Origin: Methanoregulaceae archaeon | Lineage (GTDB): Archaea > Halobacteriota > Methanomicrobia > Methanomicrobiales > Methanospirillaceae | Assembly: GCA_021371995.1 (NCBI GenBank) | Contig: JAJFVA010000011.1 | Coordinates: 1 to 64,000 of the forward strand | DNA length: 64,000 nt | Direction of reading: 5' to 3' | Shown here: positions 18,101-27,701 of the stretch, one piece after another | How the letters are laid out: each line of letters starts with the position of its first letter | Numbering within the stretch: the first letter of the stretch is position 1 | Position numbers and translations under genes: made by a program | Notes under the pieces: model-generated | Database searches by the model: none | Told to the model about the DNA's origin: nothing | Seen by the model: the letters and a program-made list of their open reading frames with translations, nothing else

Positions 18101-19438
18101 TCAGACCAGTTTGACCCGCATACCGTTCGACATGATATGCACATCGTTATGGAGCGTATACCCCAGTTCCTCCGAGAATTCGGCATAGCCGGATGTCATC
18201 CTGATATGGCCGTGCGCAGGGATGATGTGCTGGGGGTTCAACATATGAACAAACTCATAGTGGTCTTCCCGGTAGGCATGACCGCTCACGTGCAGATCCG
18301 GGAAGATCCGTGCCCCTGCCATGTTCAGGTGAGCCTCCACCATGTAGCGCTGGCCAATATTCATCGGGTTCGGGATTACCTTGGCAGAGAAGATCACCTT
18401 GTCCCCCTTCTCAACCTTGTAGGGGGTGTCCCCGAGCGCAATCCGTGTAAGGATCGATCCCGGTTCACCCTGGTGACCGGTGATGATGGGGAGGAATTTC
18501 TCCTTGCCCATCTTGATCATCCGCCGGAGCGTCCGGTCAACGGTTCGCCGGTTCCCAAACATGCTCATCGTCTCAGGGAACGCAACCAGCTTCATCTGCT
18601 CGGCAGTGGAGCTGTACCGTTCCATCGAACGGCCGAGCAGTACCGGTTTTCGGCCTATCTCGTGAGCACATTCGGCAATTGTCTTTACCCTGGCGATATG
18701 TGAGGAGAAGGTGCTGACGAGAATCGCATTCTTGTCATCCTCGTAACTCGTGATCGTATCCCGGACGACATCGCGGGCGATCCGTTCACTTGGTGCACGT
18801 CCCCGGTTATCAATATACGTGCTCTCCGTTATCAGGGCAATTACCCCTTCCTTTCCGATCTGTCGCAGACGGGCAAAATCAGGGGCATCCCCGATGACCG
18901 GAGTCCGGTCGAGTTTGTAATCGCAGGCGTAGACGACTGCTCCTCTCGGAGTGTGGAGTACGACGGTTGCGGTATCAATGATACTGTGCTGCATCCTGAC
19001 AAATTCGAGGGTGAGGTGCTGCGACAGCGTATACTTCTGCCCGTGCTTCAGGGCGAAGAGCTTGTTGTTCACCCCGAACTTCTGCTCACCCGCGATCTGC
19101 TGCCTGATCAGCTCGATGGTGTAGGGGGTCCCTATGATCGGGGCATTGTACCGGTGGGCGAGTTTCGGGACTGCCCCGATATGGTCAAGGTGCCCGTGGG
19201 AGCAGACGATAGCTTTTACGCTGCCTTCCACGGTATTCATCATCGTGTCATCAGGGATTGCCTTCATCTGTATGAGATCCAGCGAATGCAGGTTCTCTAC
19301 CTCGGCTTCCTCGTGGATCATTACCTGATCCAGTCGAAGACCCATATCCAAAATAACAATCTCTTTTCCGCAGCGGACGGCGGTCATATTTCTCCCGACC
19401 TCGTCATACCCGCCAACGGCAATTATCTCAATATCCAT
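18101..19438 (-). CDS. rnj: Ribonuclease J (archaeal aRNase J)
   Basis: Metallo-beta-lactamase/beta-CASP ribonuclease with 5'-3' exonuclease activity in the family. The metal motif SHGHLDHIG is at about 81-89, with later ligands in ACDYKLD and the beta-CASP segments STFSSHIARV and the final SGHAYREDHYEF and IPAHGH. 445 residues, the compact archaeal form without a long C-terminal domain. It lies between the IPP isomerase (13 nt) and prenyl synthase (19 nt) genes, the conserved archaeal order. Confidence 0.95.
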   Translation of the reverse strand: MDIEIIAVGGYDEVGRNMTAVRCGKEIVILDMGLRLDQVMIHEEAEVENLHSLDLIQMKAIPDDTMMNTVEGSVKAIVCSHGHLDHIGAVPKLAHRYNAPIIGTPYTIELIRQQIAGEQKFGVNNKLFALKHGQKYTLSQHLTLEFVRMQHSIIDTATVVLHTPRGAVVYACDYKLDRTPVIGDAPDFARLRQIGKEGVIALITESTYIDNRGRAPSERIARDVVRDTITSYEDDKNAILVSTFSSHIARVKTIAECAHEIGRKPVLLGRSMERYSSTAEQMKLVAFPETMSMFGNRRTVDRTLRRMIKMGKEKFLPIITGHQGEPGSILTRIALGDTPYKVEKGDKVIFSAKVIPNPMNIGQRYMVEAHLNMAGARIFPDLHVSGHAYREDHYEFVHMLNPQHIIPAHGHIRMTSGYAEFSEELGYTLHNDVHIMSNGMRVKLV

Positions 19439-19451
19439 TATTCTCCTCCAT

Positions 19452-20519
19452 CTATTTCTTCATCATCTGTCGTGTCCTGCCGGTTATGTAAGGCCGCTTC
19501 TCCCGAAGCGCTCCCGGGTTTTTTGCACCGGAGAGGAACATGGCCACCCGCAGTTCATCACAGAATGCTTTTACTGTTTTTTCCAATTCTTTTTCTCCCT
19601 GCATTGCAGGGCTCAGGAGCGGCAGGGCGACGCCACACAGGTCGGCGCCAAGTGCGATCGCCTTGGCCATATCCATGCCATTCCTGATGCCTCCTGTGGC
19701 GATCACGGGCCCTCCGGTGCCGGCAACCTCCATGAGGCTGACCACGGTGGGGATCCCCCAGTCTTCAAAAACTGTTGTGAGAGGGGGATGCCTTGTCTCC
19801 CCGCTTTCAGGGTCACGCACCATGCGGAACCCTTCCACCGCAGCCCAGGACGTGCCACCCCAGCCGCCGACATCGATAGCTTTTGCACCCGCATCCCAGC
19901 AGAGCCGGGCGGTCTCAGCTGATATCCCGCTCCCGGTCTCCTTCACGATGACCGGGAGCCGGAACTCCGTACAGAGCCCGGCGATTGCCTGAAGGCAGCC
20001 CCTCGCATCATGGTCGCCCTCCGGCTGGACTGCTTCCTGCAGGAAGTTGAGGTGCACTGCTATCGCATCGGCATCGATCATCGCTGCTGCCCGCTCGGCC
20101 CACTCAATACCATGGTCCCTGAGCTGGACCGCACCAATATTAGCGGCAAGGAACGCTCTCGGAGCTTCCTCCCGCACAACCGAGAAGGTGTCTTCAAGGG
20201 CGGAGTTCTCAAGGGCTGCCCGCTGGGAACCAACCCCCATGCCAATACCGTGCTCTGCGGCAGCCCTGGCAAGAAGGCGGTTCACTTCCTTTGTCCGGGG
20301 ATGCCCCCCGGTCATCCCTGCAATAAACAGGGGTGATTCGAAGGTATTCCCGAAAAACTCGGTCCTGGTGTCGATAAAATCAAGGTCACATTCGGGGAGA
20401 GCGTTGTGTACGAGCCGGATATCTGAAAAACCCGGGTCACCACGCTCGATGTTCCGTTCAAGGCAGATACGGAGATGGTCAAGTTTCCTTCCTGAAGTAG
20501 TTCTCTGTTGTTCCACCAT
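19452..20519 (-). CDS. fni: Isopentenyl-diphosphate delta-isomerase, type 2
   Basis: FMN-dependent enzyme interconverting IPP and DMAPP. The 355-residue TIM barrel begins RKLDHLRICLERNIE, and shows PLFIAGMTGGHP (FMN/substrate loop), GVGSQRAALEN, NIGAVQL, HLNFLQEAVQPEGD (catalytic Q and metal Glu), VKETGSGIS, GWGGTSWAA and the phosphate-binding ATGGIRNG. Position between IPK and RNase J matches the archaeal isoprenoid cluster. Confidence 0.97.
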   Translation of the reverse strand: MVEQQRTTSGRKLDHLRICLERNIERGDPGFSDIRLVHNALPECDLDFIDTRTEFFGNTFESPLFIAGMTGGHPRTKEVNRLLARAAAEHGIGMGVGSQRAALENSALEDTFSVVREEAPRAFLAANIGAVQLRDHGIEWAERAAAMIDADAIAVHLNFLQEAVQPEGDHDARGCLQAIAGLCTEFRLPVIVKETGSGISAETARLCWDAGAKAIDVGGWGGTSWAAVEGFRMVRDPESGETRHPPLTTVFEDWGIPTVVSLMEVAGTGGPVIATGGIRNGMDMAKAIALGADLCGVALPLLSPAMQGEKELEKTVKAFCDELRVAMFLSGAKNPGALREKRPYITGRTRQMMKK

Positions 20520-20521
20520 TG

Positions 20522-21280
20522 TTACGATCCGCCTCTCACCACGGTTCCCCCGTGAGGCCTTCCGTCAAGAAAAGCCCCCGTCTGTTCAACATGGAAGATC
20601 TCTGAACAGGTCCCCTCGCGGGCCAGCTCAAGCAACTCCCGAATCTTTCCCTCCATCCCGCCAGTAACATCGGTATGGCGGGAAGATCCGATTCGTACCT
20701 GACCGATCGTCTGAGGGGTCAGCACAGGGATCACGGCATCACCGGAAAGGACTCCCGGCACATCGGTGGCAAGCCCAATCCGTCCGAATCGGAGCGCACG
20801 GCCAAGATATGATACCAGCTGGTCCCCGGAAATGATGGTCGCTCCTTTTATCCCGTCCATCACGACATCCCCGTGCAGGACCGGGATGATTCCCCGTAAA
20901 AGCATCTCCATGATATGCCGGCATTCCATCGCGACAATCCGGCCGTTCTCTGCATAGCAGGAGTCCAGCGGGTGTATCCCGATTGCTTCGATTCCTTTCT
21001 CCCGAAGGGCGGTAACCACACTGCTGTTCAACTTCGATACTGCCCGGTGGGTGAAAAACACCCCCTCACGATTATGACCGGTCAGGCCGTCCATCAGCTG
21101 GAAACGGTGTGCTTCAGGGTGCCCGCAGGAACCGGCCCCGTGCACGATAAGGAGCGGGACACTTTGATGACCGGCAATCTCACTGCTGATCATTGCAAGG
21201 TTTTCCCATCGTATCGTGCCAGGACTCCCTTTTTCGGTCAGCACGCTCCCCCCTAGTTTCAGCAGAACCGGTTCAGGCAT
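20522..21280 (-). CDS. Isopentenyl phosphate kinase
   Basis: Amino-acid-kinase-fold enzyme phosphorylating isopentenyl phosphate to IPP, the last step of the archaeal mevalonate route. LLKLGGSVLTEK opens the protein (about 5-16), IVHGAGSCGHPEAH contains the catalytic histidine position, and VLSGDAVIPVLTP/TDVTGGMEGKI form the nucleotide site. ATG 21280 is chosen: it overlaps the mevalonate kinase stop by 8 nt and starts directly at the domain, whereas the longer frame adds 27 unlikely residues. 252 residues. Confidence 0.94.
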   Translation of the reverse strand: MPEPVLLKLGGSVLTEKGSPGTIRWENLAMISSEIAGHQSVPLLIVHGAGSCGHPEAHRFQLMDGLTGHNREGVFFTHRAVSKLNSSVVTALREKGIEAIGIHPLDSCYAENGRIVAMECRHIMEMLLRGIIPVLHGDVVMDGIKGATIISGDQLVSYLGRALRFGRIGLATDVPGVLSGDAVIPVLTPQTIGQVRIGSSRHTDVTGGMEGKIRELLELAREGTCSEIFHVEQTGAFLDGRPHGGTVVRGGS

Positions 21281-22148
21281 CCTTCTCCTTCCGGACTCCC
21301 TCGGTATCGATGCTCGTAACAAACGCCCGTGCTTCACACGATTCGATAGCACCTGCCACACGGCTCTTCAGGTGCTTTGGGCAGATCGCAATCATACATC
21401 CCCCGCCACCAGCCCCGGTCAGCTTTGCACCGTAAGCCCCTGCAGTACGGGATGCAAGCACCAGACGGGAGAGTTGCGGGTGTCCCACTCCGAGAACCTC
21501 AAGGAGTGCGTGGTTCATGTTCATCAGATCACCGAGTTTCTGCGCATCGGTCATATGGTGCATGGCAGAGAGGGATACCGCTCCGATCGCATCGAGAACC
21601 GGGTTACAGACCTCCGGGTTTGTCTTTTTCAGCTCTGCAACAAGTTCCACCATCCTGGCCGTGTTATGCTGGACCATGGAATTTCCAACGACAAGGTGGA
21701 AATGCTGGGGCGCAAGCCTTCTCCGTGAAGTCCCGGTGATGAATACAAGGCCACCAAAGGTCGAGACCGTGGTATCGGTCGGGCTCGCCCGCCCTTTCTG
21801 CACCTTTTTCTCGATGGCAAATGCCATATCCGCGATCTCCTCAGGCTTGTACTTTTTCCCGAACTCGTCGTTGATTGCCGAGAGGGTGGCAACCGTTACC
21901 GCTGCCGATGATCCGAGGCCGGATGAACTCGGGAGCTGGGAGTTGACATAGACACTCCCCCTGACCCCCATCTCATCAAAGCAGTTATCAATGTACGGGG
22001 ACTTGGCATGGTGCGCCATCCTGCTCTTTCTTACCGTTACAAAGACCCTGGGCTTGATTGCCATCGCAATCCCGGGCTTCCCGTATACGACAGCATGCTC
22101 GCCGAACAGGAAGACCTTGCCCGGTGCACTCCACGTGGCCACCCTCAC
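21273..22148 (-). CDS. mvk: Mevalonate kinase
   Basis: GHMP kinase that phosphorylates mevalonate. Visible motifs are APGKVFLFGEHAVVYGKPG at the N terminus, the GHMP ATP loop LPSSSGLGSSAAVTVA (about 73-88), and the C-terminal KLTGAGGGGCMIA. 291 residues. ATGA overlap with the MEMO gene upstream and 8-nt overlap with isopentenyl phosphate kinase downstream show tight coupling. Other mevalonate-pathway genes (HMG-CoA synthase and reductase, decarboxylation step) are not in the window. Confidence 0.96.
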   Translation of the reverse strand: MRVATWSAPGKVFLFGEHAVVYGKPGIAMAIKPRVFVTVRKSRMAHHAKSPYIDNCFDEMGVRGSVYVNSQLPSSSGLGSSAAVTVATLSAINDEFGKKYKPEEIADMAFAIEKKVQKGRASPTDTTVSTFGGLVFITGTSRRRLAPQHFHLVVGNSMVQHNTARMVELVAELKKTNPEVCNPVLDAIGAVSLSAMHHMTDAQKLGDLMNMNHALLEVLGVGHPQLSRLVLASRTAGAYGAKLTGAGGGGCMIAICPKHLKSRVAGAIESCEARAFVTSIDTEGVRKEKDA

Positions 22149-22933
22149 ATCACCGCGATGGCTGCATATCCCACGACATCAGGATCACCCGTGATATCCC
22201 CGCTCGTTGCATACCGGATCAGCCTGCCTGTGCGGGCTCCCTGCTCCTGGCAGAGACGACAGACCGCGGCGATCGGCCCGTATCCGCATGCACTGACTCT
22301 TCGCCTTGCAATCCTCCGGTAGAATTCAGGGACATCGAGAGAGGTAAGGGCTTCAATTGCATAGCCATCGTTTTCCCTGGCAGCGGCTATCGGGACGTAA
22401 TGGGAGAAATCACTTGATGCAACAAACCTGATGTCATCCCGCTTTGTCTGCCTGACTGCATCCAGCACTTTTACGGCAAGCACCTCTGCCGCCACCAGTT
22501 CCTGGTCCCCCATCAGGACAGGCAGGATCCTTGCCCGCGGGAACCGGTATTTTATGAAGGGCATCTGCACCTCAAGCGAATGCTCATCCCTGTGGGAGAT
22601 CTCATCCGTCTCAAGGTCGATTGCTGACCCGAGTTCCGGGTCGACGTCAATGATCCCGAGGGGGGTTTCCCACGCAACCTGTGAGATACAGGTCTGGTAC
22701 CCCCTGTGGCTGGGCCCGATTACGATGAATGTCCCCGAAAATGTCGCGGGGATTGCACTGTATGCGCTGGCAGCAACCTCTCCGGAATACGGATACCCGG
22801 CATGGGGGGAGACAATTCCCTTTGCATCAAGGCCGGTCTCCCTGCCATGGAATAACTTCTCCAGCAACTGCTCGAGATGATGGGGATCCCTCGGATAGAA
22901 CATTCCTGCAACTGCGCAGGTGCGAATCTTCAT
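22145..22933 (-). CDS. MEMO1-family protein
   Basis: 262-residue member of the MEMO/extradiol-dioxygenase-like family, conserved in this archaeal cluster but of unsettled function. Signatures include AGMFYPRDP at the N terminus, SPHAGYPYSGEVAA, IGPSHRGY, the DEHSLEVQMPF block, SSDFSHYVP and CGYGPIAA. Metal-like ligands His (in PHAGY), His (in SHRGY) and Cys/His near the end are retained. It overlaps mevalonate kinase by 4 nt; a link to isoprenoid metabolism is an inference from this persistent neighbourhood. Confidence 0.93.
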   Translation of the reverse strand: MKIRTCAVAGMFYPRDPHHLEQLLEKLFHGRETGLDAKGIVSPHAGYPYSGEVAASAYSAIPATFSGTFIVIGPSHRGYQTCISQVAWETPLGIIDVDPELGSAIDLETDEISHRDEHSLEVQMPFIKYRFPRARILPVLMGDQELVAAEVLAVKVLDAVRQTKRDDIRFVASSDFSHYVPIAAARENDGYAIEALTSLDVPEFYRRIARRRVSACGYGPIAAVCRLCQEQGARTGRLIRYATSGDITGDPDVVGYAAIAVM

Positions 22934-22960
22934 CGGATATCCCTCTCTTGCTACTGATAT

Positions 22961-23569
22961 TTAAAGTTCAGTCTCGAAGTCCTCTATGGTAAGGGAAGTG
23001 GTAATACCCCGGATCCGGAGAATCTCCCGGGTAAGGAGGTAATATACCATGGAGAGCGCTTTTCTTCCCTTGTTGTTGGTGGGAATGACCAGGTCGACAT
23101 AACTCGTCATGTTGTTGGTGTCACAGAGTGCCACGATAGGGATGCCGCACTGGACAGCTTCTTTAATTGCCTGCGAATCGCCGATAGGGTCGGTTACAAC
23201 GACAACCTCCGGTTCCATGTAACCGTTCAGGTTCTGGTTGGTGAGCATCCCGGGAATAAACCGTCCGGTCGCTGCAGTTCCTCCTATTGTCTCTGCGAAC
23301 TTCCTGGCAGGGTACTGACCGTACTGGCGGGAGGTAACCACCAGGATCTTCGGGGCTTCATACTGGCTCAGGTAACGTGCCGCAGTCTTGATCCGATCAT
23401 CGGTCTCCCTGATATCAAGAATGTAGAGCCCGTCGCCACGGACACGGTAAATAAACCGTTTCATGTCCTTGCTTTTCTGCTGGGTACCGATATGAATACC
23501 TGCCGCAAGATATTCCTCTACCGGGACAAGCGGCTCATTCAGTTCAATTTCCATCTCGTTTTCCGTCAT
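22961..23569 (-). CDS. rps2: 30S ribosomal protein S2 (uS2)
   Basis: 202-residue archaeal uS2. Diagnostic parts are the N-terminal [18 protein letters not shown], the [12 protein letters not shown] segment, [22 protein letters not shown] and [12 protein letters not shown] followed by [14 protein letters not shown] overlaps the enolase stop by 4 nt. Binds the head-platform junction of the 30S subunit. Confidence 0.98.
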   Translation of the reverse strand: MTENEMEIELNEPLVPVEEYLAAGIHIGTQQKSKDMKRFIYRVRGDGLYILDIRETDDRIKTAARYLSQYEAPKILVVTSRQYGQYPARKFAETIGGTAATGRFIPGMLTNQNLNGYMEPEVVVVTDPIGDSQAIKEAVQCGIPIVALCDTNNMTSYVDLVIPTNNKGRKALSMVYYLLTREILRIRGITTSLTIEDFETEL

Positions 23570-24762
23570 GCTATCTGTTCCTCGATTCGTATGAGTTCAT
23601 TCAGTTTTGCAGTCCTCTCCCCGCCAACAACACCAGTCTTTAAGAAAATACACTGGAAGGCGGCTGCCAGGTGGGCGATTGTCGCGTCAGTCGTCTCACC
23701 TGAACGGTGGCTCATGACGGTATCCATCCCGTTGCTGTGGGCAAGGTGGACAGCCTCAAAGGTGTCGGTAAGCGTCCCTACCTGATTTGGTTTGATCAGA
23801 ACACAGTTTGCTGATCCCTGTTCTATCCCTTCAATGATGCGGGATACACTGGTGACAAAAATATCATCACCGCAGATGAGGCACCTGTCCCCGACCTGGG
23901 CCGTCAGATCGGAAAATCCCGAAAAGTCCTCCTCGTGAAGGGGGTCTTCGACATAGATCAAATCATAGCGATCCACGAGCTCGCTGATATACGAGACCTG
24001 CTCCTCGGTTGTGCGGTTCTTTTCCCGGTAATGGTAGAAAGCCCCGTCCTCATGCCAGAGCTGGCTGGCAGCAACATCAAGGCCAATCCGGATGCTTACA
24101 TCAAGTTCATCAGATACGGTGCCTGCTGCTTCGCTGACAATCTCGAACGCTTCGGCATCGGATATAGCCGGGGCCCATGCTCCCTCATCCCCTTTCCCGC
24201 AGGATTTCCCGCGGCCTTTCAGGATATTTTTAATCGCCTTATGCACCGCTGCATTGGCAAACACCGCTTCTTTTGGCCCTGATGCACCGGTAGGTACAAT
24301 CAGGAACTCCTGGATTTCGGTTGCATTCTCAGCATGCACACCTCCCCCGATCACATTGCCGAGTGGCAGGGGGAGGGAGGGGACAAATACACCTCCCAGA
24401 TACTCGTACAGCTCAAGGCCGAGCGATGAGGCTGCTGCCTTCGCATTTGCCAGTGAGACCGCAACGGCGATGTTTGCGCCAAGGGTTGAAAAATCCCCGG
24501 TCCCGTCAACTTCACGGAGAATACCGTCAAATGCAACCTGGTCCCGTGAATCCTGCCCGATGAGAGAGGGGATAAGGTTCTTCTCAGCAAACTCGATTGC
24601 CGGTCCCGGCTCCTTCACCTTTGCCTCGTAAAGCCCGGTACTGGCACCACTTGGGGCTGCAGCCCTGCCAAACCCGGTCTCGGCATACACATCAGCCTCG
24701 ACAGTTGGATTGCCCCTGCTGTCCAGTATCGTCCTTAAGTGGATCTCGCAGATGATGGTCAT
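23566..24762 (-). CDS. eno: Enolase
   Basis: Converts 2-phosphoglycerate to phosphoenolpyruvate. [14 protein letters not shown], the catalytic-loop [11 protein letters not shown], the [10 protein letters not shown] metal strand, [11 protein letters not shown], the GDDIFVTS strand, the catalytic lysine in [11 protein letters not shown] and [17 protein letters not shown] are all present. 398 residues, slightly shorter than bacterial enolase. Its position between rpoK (7 nt) and rps2 is the conserved archaeal arrangement. Confidence 0.98.
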   Translation of the reverse strand: MTIICEIHLRTILDSRGNPTVEADVYAETGFGRAAAPSGASTGLYEAKVKEPGPAIEFAEKNLIPSLIGQDSRDQVAFDGILREVDGTGDFSTLGANIAVAVSLANAKAAASSLGLELYEYLGGVFVPSLPLPLGNVIGGGVHAENATEIQEFLIVPTGASGPKEAVFANAAVHKAIKNILKGRGKSCGKGDEGAWAPAISDAEAFEIVSEAAGTVSDELDVSIRIGLDVAASQLWHEDGAFYHYREKNRTTEEQVSYISELVDRYDLIYVEDPLHEEDFSGFSDLTAQVGDRCLICGDDIFVTSVSRIIEGIEQGSANCVLIKPNQVGTLTDTFEAVHLAHSNGMDTVMSHRSGETTDATIAHLAAAFQCIFLKTGVVGGERTAKLNELIRIEEQIA

Positions 24763-24769
24763 TTAATTC

Positions 24770-24940
24770 CTACTTCCTCTTTACCGTGATGGGAATAACG
24801 TTCTGTGTAAATTCCTCGAGCGCGATCTCCAGCGGATCGATCTTCGTGGTCCTGATAAGCAATGGAGCACCCATCGATATTTGCAGAGCACGGGCTCCGA
24901 TGATCCGGGCTCTCTCATACCGGGTGTACGACTCTGTCAT
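24770..24940 (-). CDS. rpoK: DNA-directed RNA polymerase subunit K (Rpo6)
   Basis: Short 56-residue gene read directly from the sequence: it starts ATG ACA GAG TCG (24940) and ends AAG AGG AAG TAG (24770-24772). The product begins [20 protein letters not shown], the RpoK/omega signature ([19 protein letters not shown]), with [10 protein letters not shown] after it. RpoK is the archaeal homologue of Rpb6 and bacterial omega. It sits 30 nt after tRNA-Pro and 7 nt before eno. Confidence 0.95.
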   Translation of the reverse strand: MTESYTRYERARIIGARALQISMGAPLLIRTTKIDPLEIALEEFTQNVIPITVKRK

Positions 24941-24970
24941 ATAACCTCAAAATTTTCCATGGATAATGAA

Positions 24971-25045
24971 TGGGGTCGCTGAGATTCGAACTCAGGTCAC
25001 AGCGTCCCGAACGCCATAGGATAGGCCAGGCTACCCCACGACCCC
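24971..25045 (-). tRNA. tRNA-Pro (CGG)
   Basis: 75-nt cloverleaf. Acceptor GGGGTCG pairs with CGACCCC, discriminator A, U8 in place; T arm CTGAG-TTCGAAT-CTCAG; anticodon loop TTCGGGA with anticodon CGG at 25007-25009 (stem includes G-U pairs). No encoded CCA. The 5' base directly follows the rpoN stop codon (25046-25048), so RNase P must cut the mRNA exactly at the end of the rpoN frame. Confidence 0.95.
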
Positions 25046-25234
25046 TCACTGATACGGATTGAGATCATCAATAATCTCCTTATGGGTCAGTAACATACGC
25101 CGGCAGCAGTATCGCTCCATATGGAGGTCATCGAGGATCCGTTTTGGATCCTCGCCTGCATCCCGGCGCCGCTTGAACTCCTCATATGCCGTGGATATTA
25201 CTTTCCCACAGGTGAAACACCGCACTGGTATCAT
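25046..25234 (-). CDS. rpoN: DNA-directed RNA polymerase subunit N (Rpo10)
   Basis: 62-residue zinc-binding subunit, homologue of eukaryotic Rpb10. The metal motif PVRCFTCGK (C-x2-C, residues 6-9) and the paired [12 protein letters not shown] near 42 are exact family features. It ends immediately before tRNA-Pro with zero spacing and is preceded by rps9 by 32 nt. Confidence 0.98.
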   Translation of the reverse strand: MIPVRCFTCGKVISTAYEEFKRRRDAGEDPKRILDDLHMERYCCRRMLLTHKEIIDDLNPYQ

Positions 25235-25266
25235 AACGGTCCGATCTCCTACTTTGTTTTTACAGA

Positions 25267-25668
25267 TTAACGATAAGACTTTTGGAATTTCTTCCTTGCA
25301 CCCCGTCCGTGGGGTTTCTTCGATTCTTTCTGCCGTGAATCATTCACGAGCAGTGTACGGTCATACGAGATATAGACATCCTTGATCTGGGGATCATTGT
25401 GCCATTTAAGGATACCCCGTGCAAGCGCTGTCCGGACTGCCTCAGCCTGCCCCATGATCCCTCCGCCATGAACATCGATGGCTACATCGACTCCTTCAAT
25501 GGCATTCGGGATCAGGAGAAGAGGTTCGGATATCTTCAGCCGCACCATCTCGTTTGGATAGATGTCGAGCGGAACAGAGTTGATCCGGACGATGCCGTTA
25601 CCTGGCCTGAGCGTTGCCCGGGCGATAGCGGTCTTCCTCTTTCCACTCGTGTTAACAATCTTTGCCAT
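25267..25668 (-). CDS. rps9: 30S ribosomal protein S9 (uS9)
   Basis: 133-residue uS9. It begins [20 protein letters not shown] and ends with the basic tail [17 protein letters not shown] whose last residues reach the P-site t[23 protein letters not shown] is the central signature. ATG 25668 is chosen over a start 10 codons upstream because [10 protein letters not shown] starts at the usual distance and the upstream purine tract serves as its ribosome-binding site. Confidence 0.97.
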   Translation of the reverse strand: MAKIVNTSGKRKTAIARATLRPGNGIVRINSVPLDIYPNEMVRLKISEPLLLIPNAIEGVDVAIDVHGGGIMGQAEAVRTALARGILKWHNDPQIKDVYISYDRTLLVNDSRQKESKKPHGRGARKKFQKSYR

Positions 25669-25681
25669 GCTCTCACCCTCC

Positions 25682-26104
25682 TTAATACTTCGCTCCAAGG
25701 AACGTGCTCACTGCACCCACGGTCACAAATTTTGGTGTGTTCAGCCTGTTCATGTGCGCTTCTTCAAGGACTTCCCGCTCACTGCCGACATACTCAACCG
25801 GGACACCCACATATACCCTGACACGCCGGAAAGCATCGCTGCCAACGGTCCTCTTATACGGGAGCATCCCCCTGATTGTCCGCTTCACGATATGGTCCGG
25901 CCTCCGTGGGAAGAACGGGCCTCCCTCTCGGGAACCCCGGCTCCTTTTCTGGCCATAGTTGGCAAGTACCCGGGCCCTGCTGCCGGAGATGATTGCCTTC
26001 TCGGCATTGACAATGGCGATCTCCTCACCACTCATCGCCCTCCGGGCAACCATGCTGGCCATCCGGCCGAGAAGCAATCCGTCACCATCGATAACTGTCA
26101 CCAT
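25682..26104 (-). CDS. rpl13: 50S ribosomal protein L13 (uL13)
   Basis: 140-residue uL13 with [20 protein letters not shown] at the N terminus, [11 protein letters not shown], and [17 protein letters not shown]. Gap of 4 nt to rpl18e upstream and 13 nt to rps9 downstream. Binds 23S rRNA early in large-subunit assembly. Confidence 0.98.
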   Translation of the reverse strand: MVTVIDGDGLLLGRMASMVARRAMSGEEIAIVNAEKAIISGSRARVLANYGQKRSRGSREGGPFFPRRPDHIVKRTIRGMLPYKRTVGSDAFRRVRVYVGVPVEYVGSEREVLEEAHMNRLNTPKFVTVGAVSTFLGAKY

Positions 26105-26108
26105 CTCC

Positions 26109-26477
26109 TCACCTCAGTATCCGTACTTTGCTTCCCTTGGGATTGGCTGAAATCAGCTGCTCAATACTCATGCATTCACCCTGAGCCTCCCTGATCTTTT
26201 CTGATGCTGATTCAGAGAAGTTAAGGGCTGCAACCTTCACCGACAAATCAAGCATACCGGTCCCGAGAACCTTACCGGGGACGATGATCGTCTCACCGTC
26301 TGCTGCATACCTGTTGATCTTGCTCAGGTTAACCTCGGCATAATTTTTGCTTGGGGCTTCGAGCCGGTCGGCAATATCCCTCCAGATGTTCACCTCGTTC
26401 TCCCTCGACGTGGTCTTCAGGAGGGAGATCAGGCTGGTGAGGCGGGGGTTTGTCTTCCTGCAATTCATCTTATTCAT
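26109..26477 (-). CDS. rpl18e: 50S ribosomal protein L18e (eL18)
   Basis: 122-residue archaeal eL18. Segments matching the family are [39 protein letters not shown] and the [20 protein letters not shown] core. ATG 26477 overlaps the rpoD stop (ATGAATAA) and has GGAG 9 nt upstream; the second ATG three codons on is too far from that site. Confidence 0.97.
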   Translation of the reverse strand: MNKMNCRKTNPRLTSLISLLKTTSRENEVNIWRDIADRLEAPSKNYAEVNLSKINRYAADGETIIVPGKVLGTGMLDLSVKVAALNFSESASEKIREAQGECMSIEQLISANPKGSKVRILR

Positions 26478-27303
26478 CCCGGGTCTCTCCTGTTATCTCT
26501 TCAATCTGCGCTGAAAGTTCAGAGGACTGTGTCCTGATATATTCCAGTGCCTGGCCGATAATCTCCCGGACCGGGAGAGAGCCGTCACCCTCAACCACAA
26601 AGATGAAACGCGACTCATCGGCTGTCACCATTATCCCGGGCTCTTCACCGATCCCGGTGTTCATGCATGCCCGCACACAGAGCAGGCAGAGTGAACATTC
26701 CTCAAGCTGCCCTTCAACTACGGCAACCCGCCCATTCCTTATCTCAAGGATTCCACGCGGGCATTCATCGACACACTGCCCGCAGGCGTCGCACTGCTCA
26801 CTGACCTCAATGACGGGGTGGAGCTTGTATCCGCAGGCTGTTGTGGGCTGCCATTTTGCATGCTCCCTGCCAACCGACATCACCGCACGTGCTTCGAGGA
26901 CGACCTTCTGGTCCTTGATAAGTTTCACGATGGGGATATCCGGCTCGGCAGGGCCGATCCTCGGGTCCTGCGAGATGAGGTCCCTGGAATAGACCATGGC
27001 CGGTCCCTCAACGCTCATGGTGAGGACAACACTGCAGGAAGGGCATCCTTCCCCTCCGCAGGCACACCTGGACTGCGGCACCAGACATCCCTCATCGCTC
27101 TGGATCGGGATCAGACCAAGCCGGTGAGTGAGCATCTCATCAAAGAGCGCGCTCGTGTTGTCATAAATTTTAACGGTCTCGATTGCAAGCGTCGGCACCT
27201 CTCCTATCATTGCTCTCCTGACGGAGTTGGCGAAGGGAGTGGAGCAGCCTGCAAGCTGGAAGCGGGCGTTGTTCTCATCGAGCCTGGAAAATATGATCTC
27301 CAT
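26470..27303 (-). CDS. rpoD: DNA-directed RNA polymerase subunit D (Rpo3) with ferredoxin-like domain
   Basis: Assembly subunit of archaeal RNA polymerase, homologue of Rpb3 and bacterial alpha. The dimerisation core has FANSVRRAMIGEVPTLAIE near the N terminus. The inserted domain holds two iron-sulfur motifs, CDACGQCVDECP and CSLCLLCVRAC, enough for two [4Fe-4S] clusters as in methanogen enzymes. An extra Cys knot CACGGEGCPSC lies near 82. ATG 27303 overlaps the rps11 stop (TGATG) and has AGGAG 7 nt upstream, so the GTG one codon earlier is not used. 277 residues. Confidence 0.97.
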   Translation of the reverse strand: MEIIFSRLDENNARFQLAGCSTPFANSVRRAMIGEVPTLAIETVKIYDNTSALFDEMLTHRLGLIPIQSDEGCLVPQSRCACGGEGCPSCSVVLTMSVEGPAMVYSRDLISQDPRIGPAEPDIPIVKLIKDQKVVLEARAVMSVGREHAKWQPTTACGYKLHPVIEVSEQCDACGQCVDECPRGILEIRNGRVAVVEGQLEECSLCLLCVRACMNTGIGEEPGIMVTADESRFIFVVEGDGSLPVREIIGQALEYIRTQSSELSAQIEEITGETRDE

Positions 27304-27698
27304 CACACTCTCCTTCCCCGTCTGCCGCCCTTGCCCCGGATCGAATCGTGGGGAACCGGGGTGACATCCTCGATCCGCCCGATTCTCATTCCGGCACGTG
27401 CCAGGGCACGGATAGCAGCCTGAGCTCCTGGCCCGGGGCTCCGCTGTTTTCCGCGACCCGGGGCACGTACCTTGACATGCACACCGATAATCCCCTTTTC
27501 CATTGCAGTCTGGGCGACATTGGTCGCCATCTGCATTGCGGCGTAAGGGGAACTCTCATTCCTGTCCTGTTTCACCACCATGCCGCCACTGCTCTTCGTG
27601 ACCGTTTCGGCCCCGGAGAGATCGGTTACGGTGATGATGGTGTTATTGAATGAAGCAAAAATATGGGCGATTCCCCACTTTTCCTTTTCGCCTGCCAT
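27303..27698 (-). CDS. rps11: 30S ribosomal protein S11 (uS11)
   Basis: 131-residue uS11. [20 protein letters not shown] at the N terminus, [17 protein letters not shown] in the centre and the C-terminal [19 protein letters not shown] are diagnostic. It forms the platform near the mRNA exit channel. Overlaps rpoD by 1 nt and follows rps4 by 3 nt. Confidence 0.98.
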   Translation of the reverse strand: MAGEKEKWGIAHIFASFNNTIITVTDLSGAETVTKSSGGMVVKQDRNESSPYAAMQMATNVAQTAMEKGIIGVHVKVRAPGRGKQRSPGPGAQAAIRALARAGMRIGRIEDVTPVPHDSIRGKGGRRGRRV

Positions 27699-27701
27699 CG
27701 T

